Part shown: positions 1-12,939 of the stretch, one piece after another
How the letters are laid out: each line of letters opens with the position of its first letter
Position numbering within the stretch: position 1 is the first letter of the stretch
From: Panorpa germanica
Lineage: Eukaryota > Arthropoda > Insecta > Mecoptera > Panorpidae
Length of the DNA stretch: 64,000 nt
Direction of reading: 5' to 3'
Assembly: GCA_963678705.1 (NCBI GenBank)
Contig: OY783205.1
Span: forward strand, 15,562,001 to 15,626,000
Translations under genes and position numbers: made by a program
The notes under the pieces: generated by a model
What the model saw: only the letters and a program-made list of their open reading frames with translations
The model's database searches: none
Told to the model about the DNA's origin: nothing

Positions 1-3000
1 TATTATAATGTTCGTAATGTTCCAATTTAACATGGAAAACTCATAAGAACTCATAGATATTTATATATATATATATATATATATATCCGGTAACAAAATC
101 TGTATGGTATCTTCTAAACGGCGCCTACAAAGTTTTTAAATTTTGATATTATGTAAAGGACGAATTTCTAAGACTTTCTACGTCCCTGAATTTTGCCCTG
201 AATTTCCCTGGAAAAAATTATTCTGGAAAAACTGGAAAATTCCAAAAAATACATTTGCAAATATCTGACGAACTAGAAAAGATAGAAAACTGAAATTTGG
301 TATGTGTATTGAGATCATAATTGTGCATATTTGCCAATAGTTGGACATTTGAAATTTAAGTTCAGTAGCGGCGCGAATTTCCGGGGGCAATGTTAGAATA
401 GAGTTAGGACGTTCAAATTTAATATGTAGGCTCGCTCTAGACAGTCATTAATGAAAAAAAATAAACAGCCCCAAATTTCCAGTGGCGGCGGGAGTTAAGA
501 CAGTAAAAGCCAGAAATATTGAAAAAGTAGTATTAGAACTTAAGGTATGTATTGAGACACTAATTGCGCATGTTTGCCAATAATTGGACAACCAAAATTT
601 TATTTCAGTAGCGGCGTGATTTTTTGGGGGCAATGTCGCAATAGAGGTAAAAAGTTGATATTTGGAACAAAGGCCCTGTATAGAGTGTCATTAAAGACAA
701 ACTATAGAAAACTGCAACTTTCCAGAGGCGGCGGGCGCTGGGGGCCAAAAAACAGAAATATGAAATATATAGAGATAAATAGCTATAGTTTAGAATATAT
801 GCTCTTAGGTACAAACAAAATAGATCTCCGTGCTAAAATTTGACAAACTTGTACAGTAGCGGAGGTATGTGGGGGGTACTAATGCCAAAATATAAATACA
901 AAGCTGAAATTTAGTATGCAGATATAGATTGACATATTTATTACAAAAATATAAAAAAAAATACATTTTCTTTAGTTCAACATTAGAGTGGGGGGGTGAT
1001 AATCCGAGTATAAGAACAATATAGAGGTACAACGATGATATTTTGCATGTAGAATAATAAATAGAAGCACAATAGTTCTCTATAAGTTAGATAGTCAAAT
1101 TACATTCAATTGTAGAGTTTAATTAATTTTTAGTGCGTTTGTTGTGCTGTCAAATCGAACAGAAGTAAGAGGTATAGGGGGGAAATAGTTAACAGCCCCA
1201 AATATCAAAAAATAGAAAAAGTGAAAAAATAGAAACTATGCATGTGCATATTTGCGAAAATAAATTTAACCTTAGTAGCGGCGTGAAATTGGGGAAGTGG
1301 GGGCGGGAAAACGCTTTGCCAAAGAACTCAATTTTGAAATTTCGATCATTTATAAAAGTAGGGGTAGATAAAGGTAGAGAGAGTTATTACGAGCAAAATA
1401 GATTGCTATGCCTAAAATTTGACAATTTTATTTCAGGAGCGGGGATTAATGGGGAGACTAATATTATAACGTAAATATAAATACGAAATATAGAGTGTAA
1501 GATTACAGTACAGTTTTAATCATGTAAATGAAGGTAGTGTCTGATTGGAGAAGAGTGTGGCGCTGGGGTTCAGTTCTAAGTAACGGTGGTGTTAGAAGTA
1601 GTGGCGATAGATTATAATGGCTCTGGGAGGTAACCGTATTGCAGAATGCTTTAGTGCTGAAAGTGAGGGTGGCGGGGTATGGAGATTGAATCGAAAGTGC
1701 AATAACGGGAAGGAAAAGGCCTAGAGATGAGATTATTAGAAGCGAACTGCTAGGCTTTCTTAAAAACATAAATGAATTGATGTAATTAGTAGGTTTACAT
1801 TGAAATTATTGAAAATTTTATCAAAGATTTATCTTATCGAATAATTATTAAAAAAATAATGTACTTCTAAGGATGAAATTTAGTATGCAGGTTGCCAGTA
1901 AAGTATTAATTTGGAAAACTAACTGTTACGAGATTAGTACGCAGGGGGTGGAAGCGCAGGATTATTTAATGATTGCGCTAAACGGGGGGTAGAGGAAAGT
2001 GCCCTAATAGGCGATGATGTTCAGTTAAGCTGTAGTGTTGCAGGTGGGCGCATTATAGCAAAGGTGCAGATGATTACAATTAAAAGTGCGAGAACGATAC
2101 AGAGCATGGAGCCAAGATGTGATTGATGTTTAGGGGCGGGGCAGTGGACATTGTTCAATACCGTGCCGTGTAAATGATAATTTTACGCAGCGGGGCGCTG
2201 TAAAAGTACTCTAAGGACCGACGATGCTCAGGGAAGAAGCGATGCAGAGAGCTAAAAGTAGGAGGCGCTTCATGCCAGAAGTTTAGAGGAATCAAATTAA
2301 AAGTTCGGAAACGTAAGAGAGCATGGAGCCAAGAGGTGACGATTCGGGCTTATGGGCGGGGGCATTGGAGACTGGTCAATACAGTGCTTTATTACTGTAA
2401 ATAAATGAATTATAACAAAATAATATTTTGCATTTTATTTTTGATATATACACCAGACTTGGAGGGGGTAATGGAAAGAGGACAAGATGGGGGGTGCTAA
2501 TTGGAAGACACTACAAGATATGGACTTTAGCATACGCTGACGATATAGTCCTGTTGGCAAAAAGGGACGAAGAGCTGCAGGAGATGGCTCACCGGCTAGG
2601 GAGATATATAGACAGGAAAGGACTAGAGTTAAATGTGAAAAAGACAAAAATTATAGTATTTAAAAAAGGGGGTGGGAAAAGAAGACATAAAAGGTGGAAA
2701 TACAAGACAGAGGACATTGAGGAAGTAGAAGAATTTAAATATCTGTGGTACACTTTTAAAAAGAACAATGGAGATGTAATGTATGGAGTGTAAGGAAAAA
2801 GTAGCTAGCGAAAGGAATATTGGCCAGCTATTAAAGGGAGGCAGTGAAGCAAAGAGGTGAATGGCGGAAATAGTAAGAAGGAAAGGAAAAACAGAAAAAT
2901 AAATAAGTTGGTAAAGAATAATGTAAATTTAATTGTAAGTTGAAGTATATGAAATGTATTAAGAATGTAGATTGTAAAGCCGAAAGGCGAACAATAAACA

Positions 3001-3091
3001 ATATTTCAGGATTATTTTCTATTTATGAAATAACTTTTATTTATTAACAAATATTAAATACACGTCGCTTTGCGACGGGGCGAAGCGCTAG
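1..3091 (+). mobile_element. Long non-autonomous Helitron, family A, copy 1
   Basis: The window opens a few bases inside the 5' terminus; compare the full start at 6377. The 3' end is a GTCGC/GCGAC hairpin, a G-rich tract and CTAG at 3088-3091, the textbook Helitron terminus. Near the 5' end lies a (TA)n run (61-86). The body is made of diverged modules of about 120-150 bp, each with a G-rich core such as AGTAGCGGCG. No transposition gene is seen. A LINE fragment (about 2430-3010) interrupts it relative to the copy at 6377-8947. Confidence 0.8.
2430..3010 (+). mobile_element. LINE fragment, reverse-transcriptase core joined to the 3' tail
   Basis: The frame at 2428-2793 carries the RT catalytic motif AYADDIVLLAK followed by GLELNVKKTK, typical of non-LTR reverse transcriptases. 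Just after codon GVM..YGV the sequence jumps to the C-terminal end of the same LINE family (KEKVASERNIGQL), which in the copy at 20,265-21,060 lies well downstream of a Cys-rich domain. So about 1 kb of the RT thumb and zinc region is missing. The tail has a mini-hairpin AGCCGAAAGGC, also present in the 20.3-kb copy. Stops and frameshifts make it dead. Clade is uncertain (Jockey/R1-like range). Confidence 0.75.
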
Positions 3092-3905
3092 TCCTATATT
3101 ATAATGTCCCAGGTGTATATTTGTGTTCTTATATTCTTATCATCCTATATTATAATGTTCCAACTGTATATTTATATGTTTATATGTTTATATGTTTGTT
3201 GCTGAAATTCGTATGGTAGAATGAAAACGGCTCCGTCAATGTTTTTGAAAGTTTGCTATTTCGTAGAGAAAAAAATTCTAAGACTTTTGGCGTCCCCGGA
3301 TTTTTCCTTGAATTTCCTGGAAACCCGTAATTTTGGAAAAACTGGAAAAAAAGGGAACCCTTTTTTGCTGTATTACTTTTAATTCGTAAAAGATAGAAAG
3401 TTGAAATTTTGCATGTGTATTAAGGTATTCAATGCCACCATTTCTCAAAAATTAGAAATTCAAAAATTGAAAAAGGGGGGGTTAAAGAAATTCGGTGGCC
3501 CGGTAGGGAACTTTGGAGAAAGTTCATATTCTGGATTCTAGAATAATTAAGCATATTATTAAAAAAAAAAAATTCAAAATTTCAAAATTTTATTTGGGGG
3601 CACGGGGGGCAATATTTGCCGAGAGTAAAAATTGTGCTAGAAAGTTGAAATTTTGTATTTAGGCTAACCTTGGTAACTTATTTACGAATCGAAAAAAGAA
3701 TCCCCAAATTTTGAAAAAAAGTTGGTCAAATAACGCATAAATTAAAAATATTTTTTATTTTGTTAAAAAAAATATATTTTTTTAGTCAATTTACATGTGT
3801 GCGAGTTTATTTATTATTTCAATTTAAAAATGGAATTAAATTTTGACATGAAATTCAAGCCACACACAAAAAACAGACGTCGCTTGCGACGGGGGTAAAA
3901 GCTAG
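3092..3905 (+). mobile_element. Short Helitron, family A, beta-type 3' end
   Basis: Begins TCCTATATTATAATG directly after the CTAG of the preceding unit. A second 5'-end-like sequence lies about 50 bp inside. Ends with GTCGCTTGCGAC, GGGGG, then CTAG at 3902-3905. The 3' flank type is AAGCCACACAC (beta). Confidence 0.8.
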
Positions 3906-4782
3906 TATATTATAATGTCCGAGGTGTATGTTTGTTTTCTTATATTCTTATATGTTTATATTCTTATATGTTTACGCGATTCGTATGGTAGCTCGAAAAC
4001 GGCTCCATCGAAGTTTTTAAAAATTTCCTATTTCGTAGAGAAAAAAATTCTAAGACTTTTGGCGTCCCCGGATTTTTCCCTGAATTTCCTGGAAACCCGT
4101 AATTTTGGAAAAACTGGAAAAAAAGTGAACCCTTTTTTGCTGTATTACTTTTAATTCGTAAAAGATAGAAAGTTAAAATTTTGCATGTGTATGAAGGTAT
4201 TTAATGCTGACATTTCTCAAAAATTAGAAATTCAAAAAGTAAAAAAGGGGGGGTTGAGGAAATTCGGGGGCCCGGTAGGGAACTTTAGAGCAAGTTCATA
4301 TTCTGGATTCTAGAATAATTAAGTATATTATTAATAAAAAAAAATTCACAATTCAAAAATTTTATTTGGGGGCACGGGGGCAGTATTTGCCGAGAGTAAA
4401 AATTGTGCTAGAAAGTTGAAATTTTGTATATAGGCTAATCTTGGTAACTTATTTACGATTCGAAAAAAAAATATCAAATTTTGAAAAAATGTTGGTCAAA
4501 TAACGCATAATTTGAAAATATTTTTTATTTTGTTAAAAAAAATATTTTTTTTTAGTCAATTTATATGTCATGTATATGTGCGCGAGTTTATTTATTATTT
4601 CAATTTAAACATAAAATTAAATATGAAATGTAATTACGAATTATTTTATTGGTTTCAAATCATACACGCCAAAAAGACTTCGCTTTGCGACGGGGGTAAA
4701 CGTTACTGGAATTTAAATTTTTAAATGAAGTTCAAGCCACACACAGAAGACAGACGTCGCTTGCGACGGGGGTAAAAGCTAG
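3906..4782 (+). mobile_element. Short Helitron, family A, beta-type 3' end
   Basis: Starts TATATTATAATGTCC (the TC start has become TA) right after the preceding CTAG. A worn alpha-type end (ACGCCAAAAAGAC) lies at about 4665-4710, followed by a beta-type tail with CTAG at 4779-4782. It therefore looks like an alpha unit joined to a beta tail. Confidence 0.75.
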
Positions 4783-5493
4783 TATGTTTATATGTTTGGT
4801 TCGAATTTTGTATGGCATCTCGAAAACGGCTCCAGGGAAGTTTTTGAAAATTGCCTATTTCGTAGAGAAAAAAATTCTAAGACTTTTGGCGTCCCCGGAT
4901 TTTTCCCTGAATTTCCTGGAAACCCGTTATTTTGAAAAAACTGGAAAAAAAGTGAGCCCTTTTTTGCTGTATTACTTTGAGTTAGTAAGAGATAGAAAGT
5001 TGAAATTTTGCATCTGTATTAAGGTAATCAATGTTGACATTTCTCAAAAATTAGAAATTCAAAAATTGAAATAGGGGGGGTTGAAGAAATTCGGGGGCCC
5101 GGTAGGGAACTTTGGAGAAAGTTCATATTCTGGATTCTAGAATAATTAAGTATATTATTAATAAAAAAAAATTAAAAATTTCAAAATTTTATTTGGGGGC
5201 ACGGGGGCAGTATTTGCCGAGAGTAAAAATTGTGCTAGAAAGTTGAAATTTTGTGTATACGCTAACCTTGGTAACTTATTTACGAATCAAAAAAAAAAAT
5301 TCCAAATTTTGAAAAGAAGTTGGTCAAATAACTCATAAATTGAAAATATTTTTTATTTTGAAAAAAAAAAAATATTTTTTTAGTCAATTTAAAAATAGAA
5401 CAGTTAAATATGAAATTTAATTACAAATTATTTTATTGGATTCAAATGATACACGCCAAAAAGACGTCGCATTGCGACGGGGATAAACTCAAG
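4783..5493 (+). mobile_element. Short Helitron, family A, alpha-type 3' end
   Basis: The 5' end is shortened and starts at TATGTTTATATG. The 3' end is alpha type (ACGCCAAAAAGACGTCGC, hairpin, GGGGATAAACTC) with the terminal CTAG worn to CAAG. Confidence 0.7.
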
Positions 5494-6280
5494 TATATTA
5501 TAATGACCCAAGTGTATATCTATATTCTTATATGTTTATGTGTTTATATGTTTGGTTCGAATTTTGTATGGCATCTCGAAAACGGCTCCAGGAAAGTTTT
5601 TAAAAATTTCCTATTTCGTAGAGAAAAAGATTCTAAGACTTTTGACGTCCCCGGATTTTTCCCTGAATTTCCTGGAAACCCGTAATTTTGGAAAAACTGG
5701 AAAAAAGTGAGCCCTTTTTTGCAGTATTACTTTTAATTCGTAAAAGATAGAAAGTTGAAATTTTGCATGTGTATTAAGGTATTCAATGCTGACATATCTC
5801 AAAAATTAGAAATTCAAAAATTGAAAAGTGGGGGGTTGAAGAAATTCGGGGGCCCGGTAGGGAACGTTGGAGAAAGTTCATATTCTGGGTTCTAGAATAA
5901 TTAAGTATATTATTAATAAAAAAAAAATTCAAAATTTTATTTGGGGGACGGGGGCAGTTTTTGCCGAAAGTAAAAATTGTGCAAAAAACTTGATATTTTG
6001 TATATAGGCTAACCTTGGTAACTTATTTACGAATCAAACAAAAAAATCCCAAATTTTTAAAAAATGTTAGTCTAATAACGCATAAATCGAAAATATTTTT
6101 TATTTTGTTAAAAAAAATATATTTTCTTAGTCAATTTATATGAAAAATTATTTATTTTTGTATGTAAAATTTATATAGAACAAGTTAAATATTTAAATTT
6201 TAAAATGGAAATTAAATTTGACATGAAATTAAAGCCATACACAAAAGACAGACGTCGCTTGCGACGGGGGTAAAAGCTAG
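5494..6280 (+). mobile_element. Short Helitron, family A, beta-type 3' end
   Basis: Starts TATATTATAATGACC, ends in the beta-type hairpin with CTAG at 6277-6280. Together with 4783-5493 it forms one alpha+beta dimer. Confidence 0.75.
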
Positions 6281-6376
6281 TATTCTTATATTCTTATATT
6301 CTTATATTCTTATATTCTTATCCTATATTATAATGTTCCAACTGTTTGAATCTATTCTTATATTCTTATATTCTTA
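6281..6376 (+). repeat. TTATATTC-rich tandem repeat with a solo Helitron 5' end
   Basis: Short direct repeats of the TTATATTC type surround one copy of the Helitron A start (TCCTATATTATAATG at about 6313). These match the repeat-rich first 60 bp of the family A elements, so this is a stack of 5' ends without bodies. Confidence 0.6.
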
Positions 6377-8947
6377 TCTTACTATTATAATGTTCGTAAT
6401 GTTCCAATTTAACATGGAAAACTCATAAGAACTCATAGATATTTATATATATATATATATATATATATTTCCGGTAACAAAATCTGTATGGTATCTTCTA
6501 AACGGCGCCTACAAAGTTTTTTAAATTTTGATATTATGTAAAGGACGAATTTCTAAGACTTTCTACGTCCCTGAATTTTTCCCTGAATTTCCCTGGAAAA
6601 AATTATTCTGGAAAAACTGGAAAATTTAAAAAAATACTTTTGCAAATATCTGACGAACTAGAAAAGATAGGAAACTGAAATTTGGTATGTGTATTGAGAT
6701 CATAATTGTGCACATTTGCCAATAGTTGGACATTTAAAATTTAAGTTCAGTAGCGGCGCGAATTTCCGGGGGCAATGTTAGAATAGAGTTAGGACGTTCA
6801 AATTTAATATGTAGGCTCGCTCTAGAGTGTTATTAATGAAAAAAAATAAAGAGCCCCAAATTTCCAGTGGCGGCGGGAGTTGAGTTAGTAAAAGCCAGAA
6901 ATATTGAAAAAGTAGTAATAAAACTTAGGGCATGTATTGAGACACTAATTGCGAATGTTGCCAATAATTGGATTACCAAAATATTAATTCAGTAGCGGCG
7001 TGATTTTTTGGGGGCAATGTTGCAACAGAGCTAGAACGTTGATATTTGGAACGTGGGCTCTATATAGAGTGTCATTAAAGACAAACTATAGAAAACTGCA
7101 ACTTTCCAGAGGCGGCGGGTGCTGTGGGCCAAAAACCAGAAATATGAAATATATAGAAATAAAAGGCTATAGTTTAGATTATATGTTCTTAGATATAAAT
7201 AAAATAGATCCCTGTGTTAAAATTTGACAAACTTGTTCAGTAGCGCAGGTATGTGGGGGGGTAATAATGCTAAATATAAATACAAAGCTAAAATTTAGTA
7301 TGCAGATATAGATTGACAAATTAATAACGAAAATATAAAAAAAAAATCCTTTTCTTAAGTGTAACACTAGAGTGGGGAGTGATAAACCGAGTATAAGAAC
7401 AAAATAGAGGTACAACGATAATATTTTGCATGTAGAATATTAAATAGAAGCACAATAGTTCTCTATAAGTTAGATAGTCAAATTACATTCAATAGTAGAA
7501 TTGAATTGATTTTTGGTGCGTTCGTTGTGCTGTGAAATCGAACAGGAGTGAGAGGTATAAGGGGGAAATAGTTAACAGCCCCAAATATCAAATTAAAAAA
7601 ATAGAAACTACGCATGTGCATATTTGCGAAAAATAAGTTTAACCTTATTAGCGGCGTGAAATTGGGGAAGTGGGGGCGGGAAAGGCTTTGCCGAAGAGCT
7701 CAATTTTAAATTTCGATCATTTATAAAAGTAGATAGTAGTAATAAAGGTTATAAAAGTAGAGAGAATTGTTATGAGCAAAATAGATTGTTATGCCTAAAA
7801 TTTGTCAATTTTATTTCAGGAGCGGGAATTAATGGGGAGAACAATATTATATCGTAAATATAAATACAAAAATTAGAACGTAAGATTACAGTGCAGTTTT
7901 AATTATGTAAATGAATTGCTGTAATATTGAATTGGTAGTGCCTGATTGGAGGAGAGGGTGGCGCCGGGGTTCAGGACACCAAGTAACGGTGGTCTTAGAA
8001 GAAGTAGCGATAGATTATAATGGCTCTGGAAGATAACCGTGTTGTAGAATATGTGCTTTGGTGCTGGAAATGTGGGCGGCGGTTCAGGGGATTAAACTGA
8101 AAGTACAATAACGGGAAAGATAAGGGCTAGAGATGAGATGATTAGGAGCGAACCGCTAGGCTTTCTTAAAAACATAAATGAATTGATGTAATTAGTAGGT
8201 TTACATTGAAATGAGTGAAAATTAATTTTATCAAGCATTTATCTTATCGAATAATTATTAAAAAATAATATACTTCTAAGGATGAAATTTAGTGTGTAGG
8301 TTGCCAGTAAAGTATTAATTATGAAAACTAATTGTTAAGAGTATTAGTACGCAGGAGGTAAAAGCGCAAGATTGTTTAATGATTGCGGTAAAAGGGGCGA
8401 TAGAACAGTGCCGTAATGTGCGATGATTCTCAGGTTGGCTGTGGTGTTGCAAGTGGGCGCATTGAGGCAGAGGTGCAGAGGAATACAATTGAAAGTGCGA
8501 GAACGATACAGAGCATGGAGCCAAGAGGTGATGATTAGTATTATGGGGCGGGGCAGTGGACATTTGTCAATACTGCGTTTTATTAGGGTAAATAATAATT
8601 TTACACAGAGAGGAGGAAACGAAGGATTATTTAATTATAGTGCTAAAGCGGGTGCGCTGTGAATGTACTCTAAGGACCGACGATGCTCAGAAAAGAAGCG
8701 ATACAGAGTGCTGAAGGAAAAAGGCGCTCCATGGCTTATGGGCGGGGGCACTGGAGACTGGTCAATACAGTGCTTTATTACTGTAAATGAAAGAATTATA
8801 ACAAAATAAAAAAAAAAAGTTTAAAAAAGATATATTATAACGAAAATTAATAAAAATAATATTTTGCATTATTTTCAATTTAGCAAATAAATTTATTTAT
8901 TCACAAATATTAAATACACGTCGCTTTGCGACGGGGCGAAGCGCTAG
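6377..8947 (+). mobile_element. Long non-autonomous Helitron, family A, copy 2 (complete ends)
   Basis: The 5' terminus TCTTACTATTATAATG follows an A. The 3' end has hairpin GTCGCTTTGCGAC, GGGGCGAAGCG and CTAG at 8944-8947 followed by T, so the element sits in an A/T dinucleotide as Helitrons require. A (TA)n run lies at about +70. It aligns along its length with 1-3091 but lacks the LINE insertion. No transposase is encoded; the open frames inside are short and unlike any known protein. Confidence 0.82.
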
Positions 8948-9748
8948 TCCTATATTATAATGTCCCAGGTGTATATTTGTGTTCTTATATTCTTATATGT
9001 TTATATGTTTGGTTCGAATTTTGTATGGCATCTCGAAAACGGCTCCAGGGAAGTTTTTGAAAAATGCCTATTTCGTAGAGAAAAAAAATCTAAGACTTTT
9101 GGCGTCCCCGGATTTTTCCCTGAATTTCCTGGAAACCCGTTATTTTGAAAAAACTGGAAAAAAAGTGAGCCCTTTTTTGCTGTATTACTTTGAGTTGGTA
9201 AGAGATAGAAAGTTGAAATTTTGCATCTGTATTAAGGTAATCAATGTTGACATTTCTCAAAAATTAGAAATTCAAAAATTGAAATAGGGGTTGAAGAAAT
9301 TCGGGGGCCCGGTAGGGAACTTTGGAGAAAGTTCATATTCTGGATTCTAGAATAATTAAGTATATTATTAATAAAAAAAAATTCAAAATTTCAAAATTTT
9401 ATTTGGGGGCACGGGGGCAGTATTTTCCGAGAGTAAAAATTGTGCTAGAAAGTTGAAATTTTGTATATAGGCTAACCTTGGTAACTTATTTACGAATCGA
9501 AAAAAAAAATCCCAAATTTTGAAAAAAAATTGGTCAAATAACGCATAAATTGAAAATATTTTTTATTTTGATAAAAAAATAATATTTTTTTAGTCAATTT
9601 ATATGTGTTAATGTATATGTGCGCGAGTTTATTTATTATTTCAATTTAAAAATAGAATTAAATATGAATTTGTAATTACGAATTATTTTATTGGATTCAA
9701 ATCATACACGCCAAAAAGACGTCGCGCTGCGACGGGGGTAAACTCTAG
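8948..9748 (+). mobile_element. Short Helitron, family A, alpha-type 3' end
   Basis: Starts TCCTATATTATAATGTCCC at the CTAG/T junction of the previous element and ends alpha type with CTAG at 9745-9748. Confidence 0.78.
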
Positions 9749-10440
9749 ACTTTAAAAGAGACTTTAAAGAGAAAAAAAATTTAAGACTTTTGGCGTCCTC
9801 GGATTTTTCCCTGAATTTCCTATAACCCCTAATTTTGGAAAAACTGGAAAAAAAGTGAGCCCTTTTTTGCTGTATTACTTTTAATTCGTAAAAGATAGAA
9901 AGTTGAAATTTTGCATGTGTATTAAGGTGTTCAATGCTGACATTATCTCAAAAATTAGATATTCAAAAATTGTAAAGAGGGGGGTTGAAGAAATTCGGGG
10001 GCCCGGTAGAGAACGTTAGAGAAAGTTCATATTCTGGGTTCTAGAATAATTAAGTATATTATTATTAAAAGAAAATTCAAAATTTCAAAATTTTATTTGG
10101 GGGCACGGGGGCAGTTTTTGCTGAAAGTAAAAATTGTGCAATAAACTTGAAATTTTGTATATATGCTAACCTTGGTAACTTATTTACTAATTGAAAAAAA
10201 AATCCCAAATATTGAAAAAAAGTTGGTCAAATAACGCATAATTTGAAAATATTTTTTATTTTGATATAAAAAATATATTTTCTTAGTCAGTTTGTTTGAA
10301 AAATTAATTGTTGCTATATGTAAAATTAATATAGAACGAGTTTATTTATTATTTCAATTTAAAAATGGAATTAAATTTTGACATGAAATTCAAGCCACAC
10401 ACAAAAAAAAGACGTCGCTTGCGACGGGGGTAAAAGCTAG
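9749..10440 (+). mobile_element. Short Helitron, family A, 5'-truncated, beta-type 3' end
   Basis: The first about 110 bp of the family are missing; the body begins near the TAAGACTTTTGGCGTCC block. The 3' end is beta type with CTAG at 10,437-10,440. Confidence 0.72.
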
Positions 10441-11372
10441 TATGTTTATATTCTTATATGTTTGGTACTGAATTTTGTATAGCAGCGCGAAAACGGCTCC
10501 AGGGAAGTTTTTGAAAATTGCCTATTTCGTAGAGAAAAAAATTCTAAGACTTTTGGCGTCCTCAGATTTTTCCCTGAATTTCCTGGAAACCCGTTATTTT
10601 GGAAAAACTGGAAAAAAAGTGAGCCCTTTTTTGCTGTATTACTTTGAGTTAATAAGAGATAGAAAGTTGAAATTTTGCATCTGTATTAAGATATTCAATG
10701 CTGACATTTCTCAAAAATTAGAAATTCAAAAATTGAAAAAGGGGGGGTAGAAGAAATTCGGGGGCCCGGTAGGGAACTTTGGAGAAAGTTCATATTCTGG
10801 ATTCTAGAATAATTAGGTATATTATTAATAAAAAAAAATTCAAAATTCCAAAATGTTATTTGGGGGCACGGGGGCAGTATTTGCCGAGAGTAAAAATTGT
10901 GCTAGAAAGTTAAAATTTTGTATATAGGCTAATCTTGGTAACTTACTTACGAATCGAAAAAAAAATTCCCAAATTTTGAAAAAAAGTTGGTCAAATAACG
11001 CATAAATTGAAAATATTTTTTATTTTGTTAAAAAAAATATATTTTTTTTGTCAATTTATATGTGTCATTGTATATGTACGAGTTTATTTATTATTTCAAT
11101 TTAAAAATAGAACAGTTAAATATGAAATTTAATTACGAATTATTTTATTGGATTCAAATGATACACGCCAAAAAGACGTCGCTTTGCGACGGGGGTAAAC
11201 TATTGTAGAGTTAAATATGAATTGTAATTACGAATTATTTTATTGGATTCAAATATACACGCCAAAAAGACTCTTTACGACGGGGGTAAACTCTGGTGGA
11301 ATTGAAATTTTTACATGAAGTTCAAGTCACACACAAAAGACAGACGTCGCTTGCGACGGGGGTAAAAGCTAG
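10441..11372 (+). mobile_element. Short Helitron, family A, with stacked 3' ends
   Basis: One body is followed by three successive 3'-end-like blocks: alpha at about 11,160-11,200, a second alpha at about 11,215-11,296, and a beta tail with CTAG at 11,369-11,372. This suggests read-through past a worn terminus or unequal exchange between units. Confidence 0.7.
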
Positions 11373-12142
11373 TATTATTATATTCTTATATGTTTATATG
11401 TTTGGTTCGAATTTTGTATGGCATCTCGAAAACGGCTCCAGGGAAGTTTTTAAAAATTTCCTATTTTGTAGAGAAAAAAATTCTAAGACTTTTGGCGTCC
11501 CCGGATTTTCCCCTGAATTTCCTGGAAACCCGTAATTTTGGAAAAACTGGAAAAAAAGTGATCCCTTTTTTGCTGTATTACTTTTAATTCGTAGAAGATA
11601 GAAAGTTAAAATTTTTCATGTGTATTGAGCTATTTAATGCTGACATTTCTCAAAAATTAAAAATTTAGAAATTGAAAAAGGGGGGGTTCAAGAAATTCGG
11701 GAGCCCGGTAGGGAACTTTGAAGAAAGTTCATATTCTGGATTGTAGAATAATTAAGTATATTATTAATAAAAAAAAATTCAAAATTTCAAAATTTTATTT
11801 GGGGGCACGGGGGCAGTATTTTCCGAGAGTAAAAATTGTGCTAGAAAGTTGAAATTTTGTATATAGGCTAACCTTGGTAACTTATTTACGAATCGAAAAA
11901 AAAAATCCCAAATTTTGAAAAAAAGTTGGTCAAATAACGCATAAATTGAAAATATTTTTTATTTTGATAAAAAAAAAATATTTTTTTAGTCAATTTATAT
12001 GTGTGTATATGTGCGCGAGTTTATTAATTATTTCAATTTAAAAATAAAACAGTTAAATATGAAATTTAATTACGAATTATTTTATTGGATTCAAATGATA
12101 CACGCCAAAAAGACGTCGCCTTACGACGGTGGTAAACTTAAG
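11373..12142 (+). mobile_element. Short Helitron, family A, alpha-type 3' end
   Basis: Ends in an alpha hairpin whose CTAG is worn to TAAG. It is the first half of a dimer of about 1.57 kb (11,373-12,939) that repeats almost unchanged from 12,940. Confidence 0.72.
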
Positions 12143-12939
12143 TATATTATAATGTCCCAAGTGTATATTTATATTCTTATATGTTTATGTGTTTATATGT
12201 TTGGTTCGAATTTTGTATAACATTTCGAAAACGGCTCCAGGGAAGTTTTTAAAAATTTCCTATTTCGTAGAGAAAAAAATTGTAAGACTTCTGGCGTCCC
12301 CGGATTTTTCCCTGAATTTTCTGGAAACCCGTAATTTTGGAAAAACTGGAAAAAAAGTGATCCCTTTTTTGCTGTATTACTTTTAATTCGTAAAAGATAG
12401 AAAGTTGAAATTTTGCGTGTGTATTAAGGTATTCAATGCTGACATTTCTCAAAAATTAGAAATTCAAAAAGTGAAAAAGGGGGGGTTAAAGAAATTCGGG
12501 GGCCCGGTAGGGAACTTTGGAGAAAGTTCATATTCTGGATTCTAGAATAATTAAGCATATTATTAATAAAAAAAATTAAAAATTTCAAAATTTTATTGGG
12601 GGGCACGGGGCAGTATTTGCCGAGAGTAAAAATTGTGCTAGAAAGTTGAAATTTTGTATATAGGCTAACCTTGGTAACTTATTTACGAATCGAAAAAAAA
12701 ATCCCAAATTTTGAAAAAAAGTTGTTCAAATAACACATAAATTCAAAATATTTTTTATTTTGATATAAAAAATGTATTTTCTTAGTCAGTTTGTATGAAA
12801 AATTAATTGTAACTAAATGTAAAATCAATATAAGACGAGTTTATTTATTATTTCAATTTAAAAATGGAATTAAATTTTGACATGAAATTCAAGCCACTTA
12901 CAAAAAACAGACGTCGCTTGCGACGGGGGTAAAAGCTAG
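12143..12939 (+). mobile_element. Short Helitron, family A, beta-type 3' end
   Basis: Starts TATATTATAATGTCCC, ends beta type with CTAG at 12,936-12,939. Very similar to the unit split across 13,686-13,730 and 19,494-20,247. Confidence 0.75.

Noticed and set aside
4784-5074. A frame of 65-102 codons (KTAPGKFLKIAYFVEKK...) that recurs in most short Helitrons
   Set aside because: It is carried along by repeat similarity, begins within the TATATGTTT repeats, varies in length between copies, has stops in several, and matches no domain I know. No sign of coding constraint.
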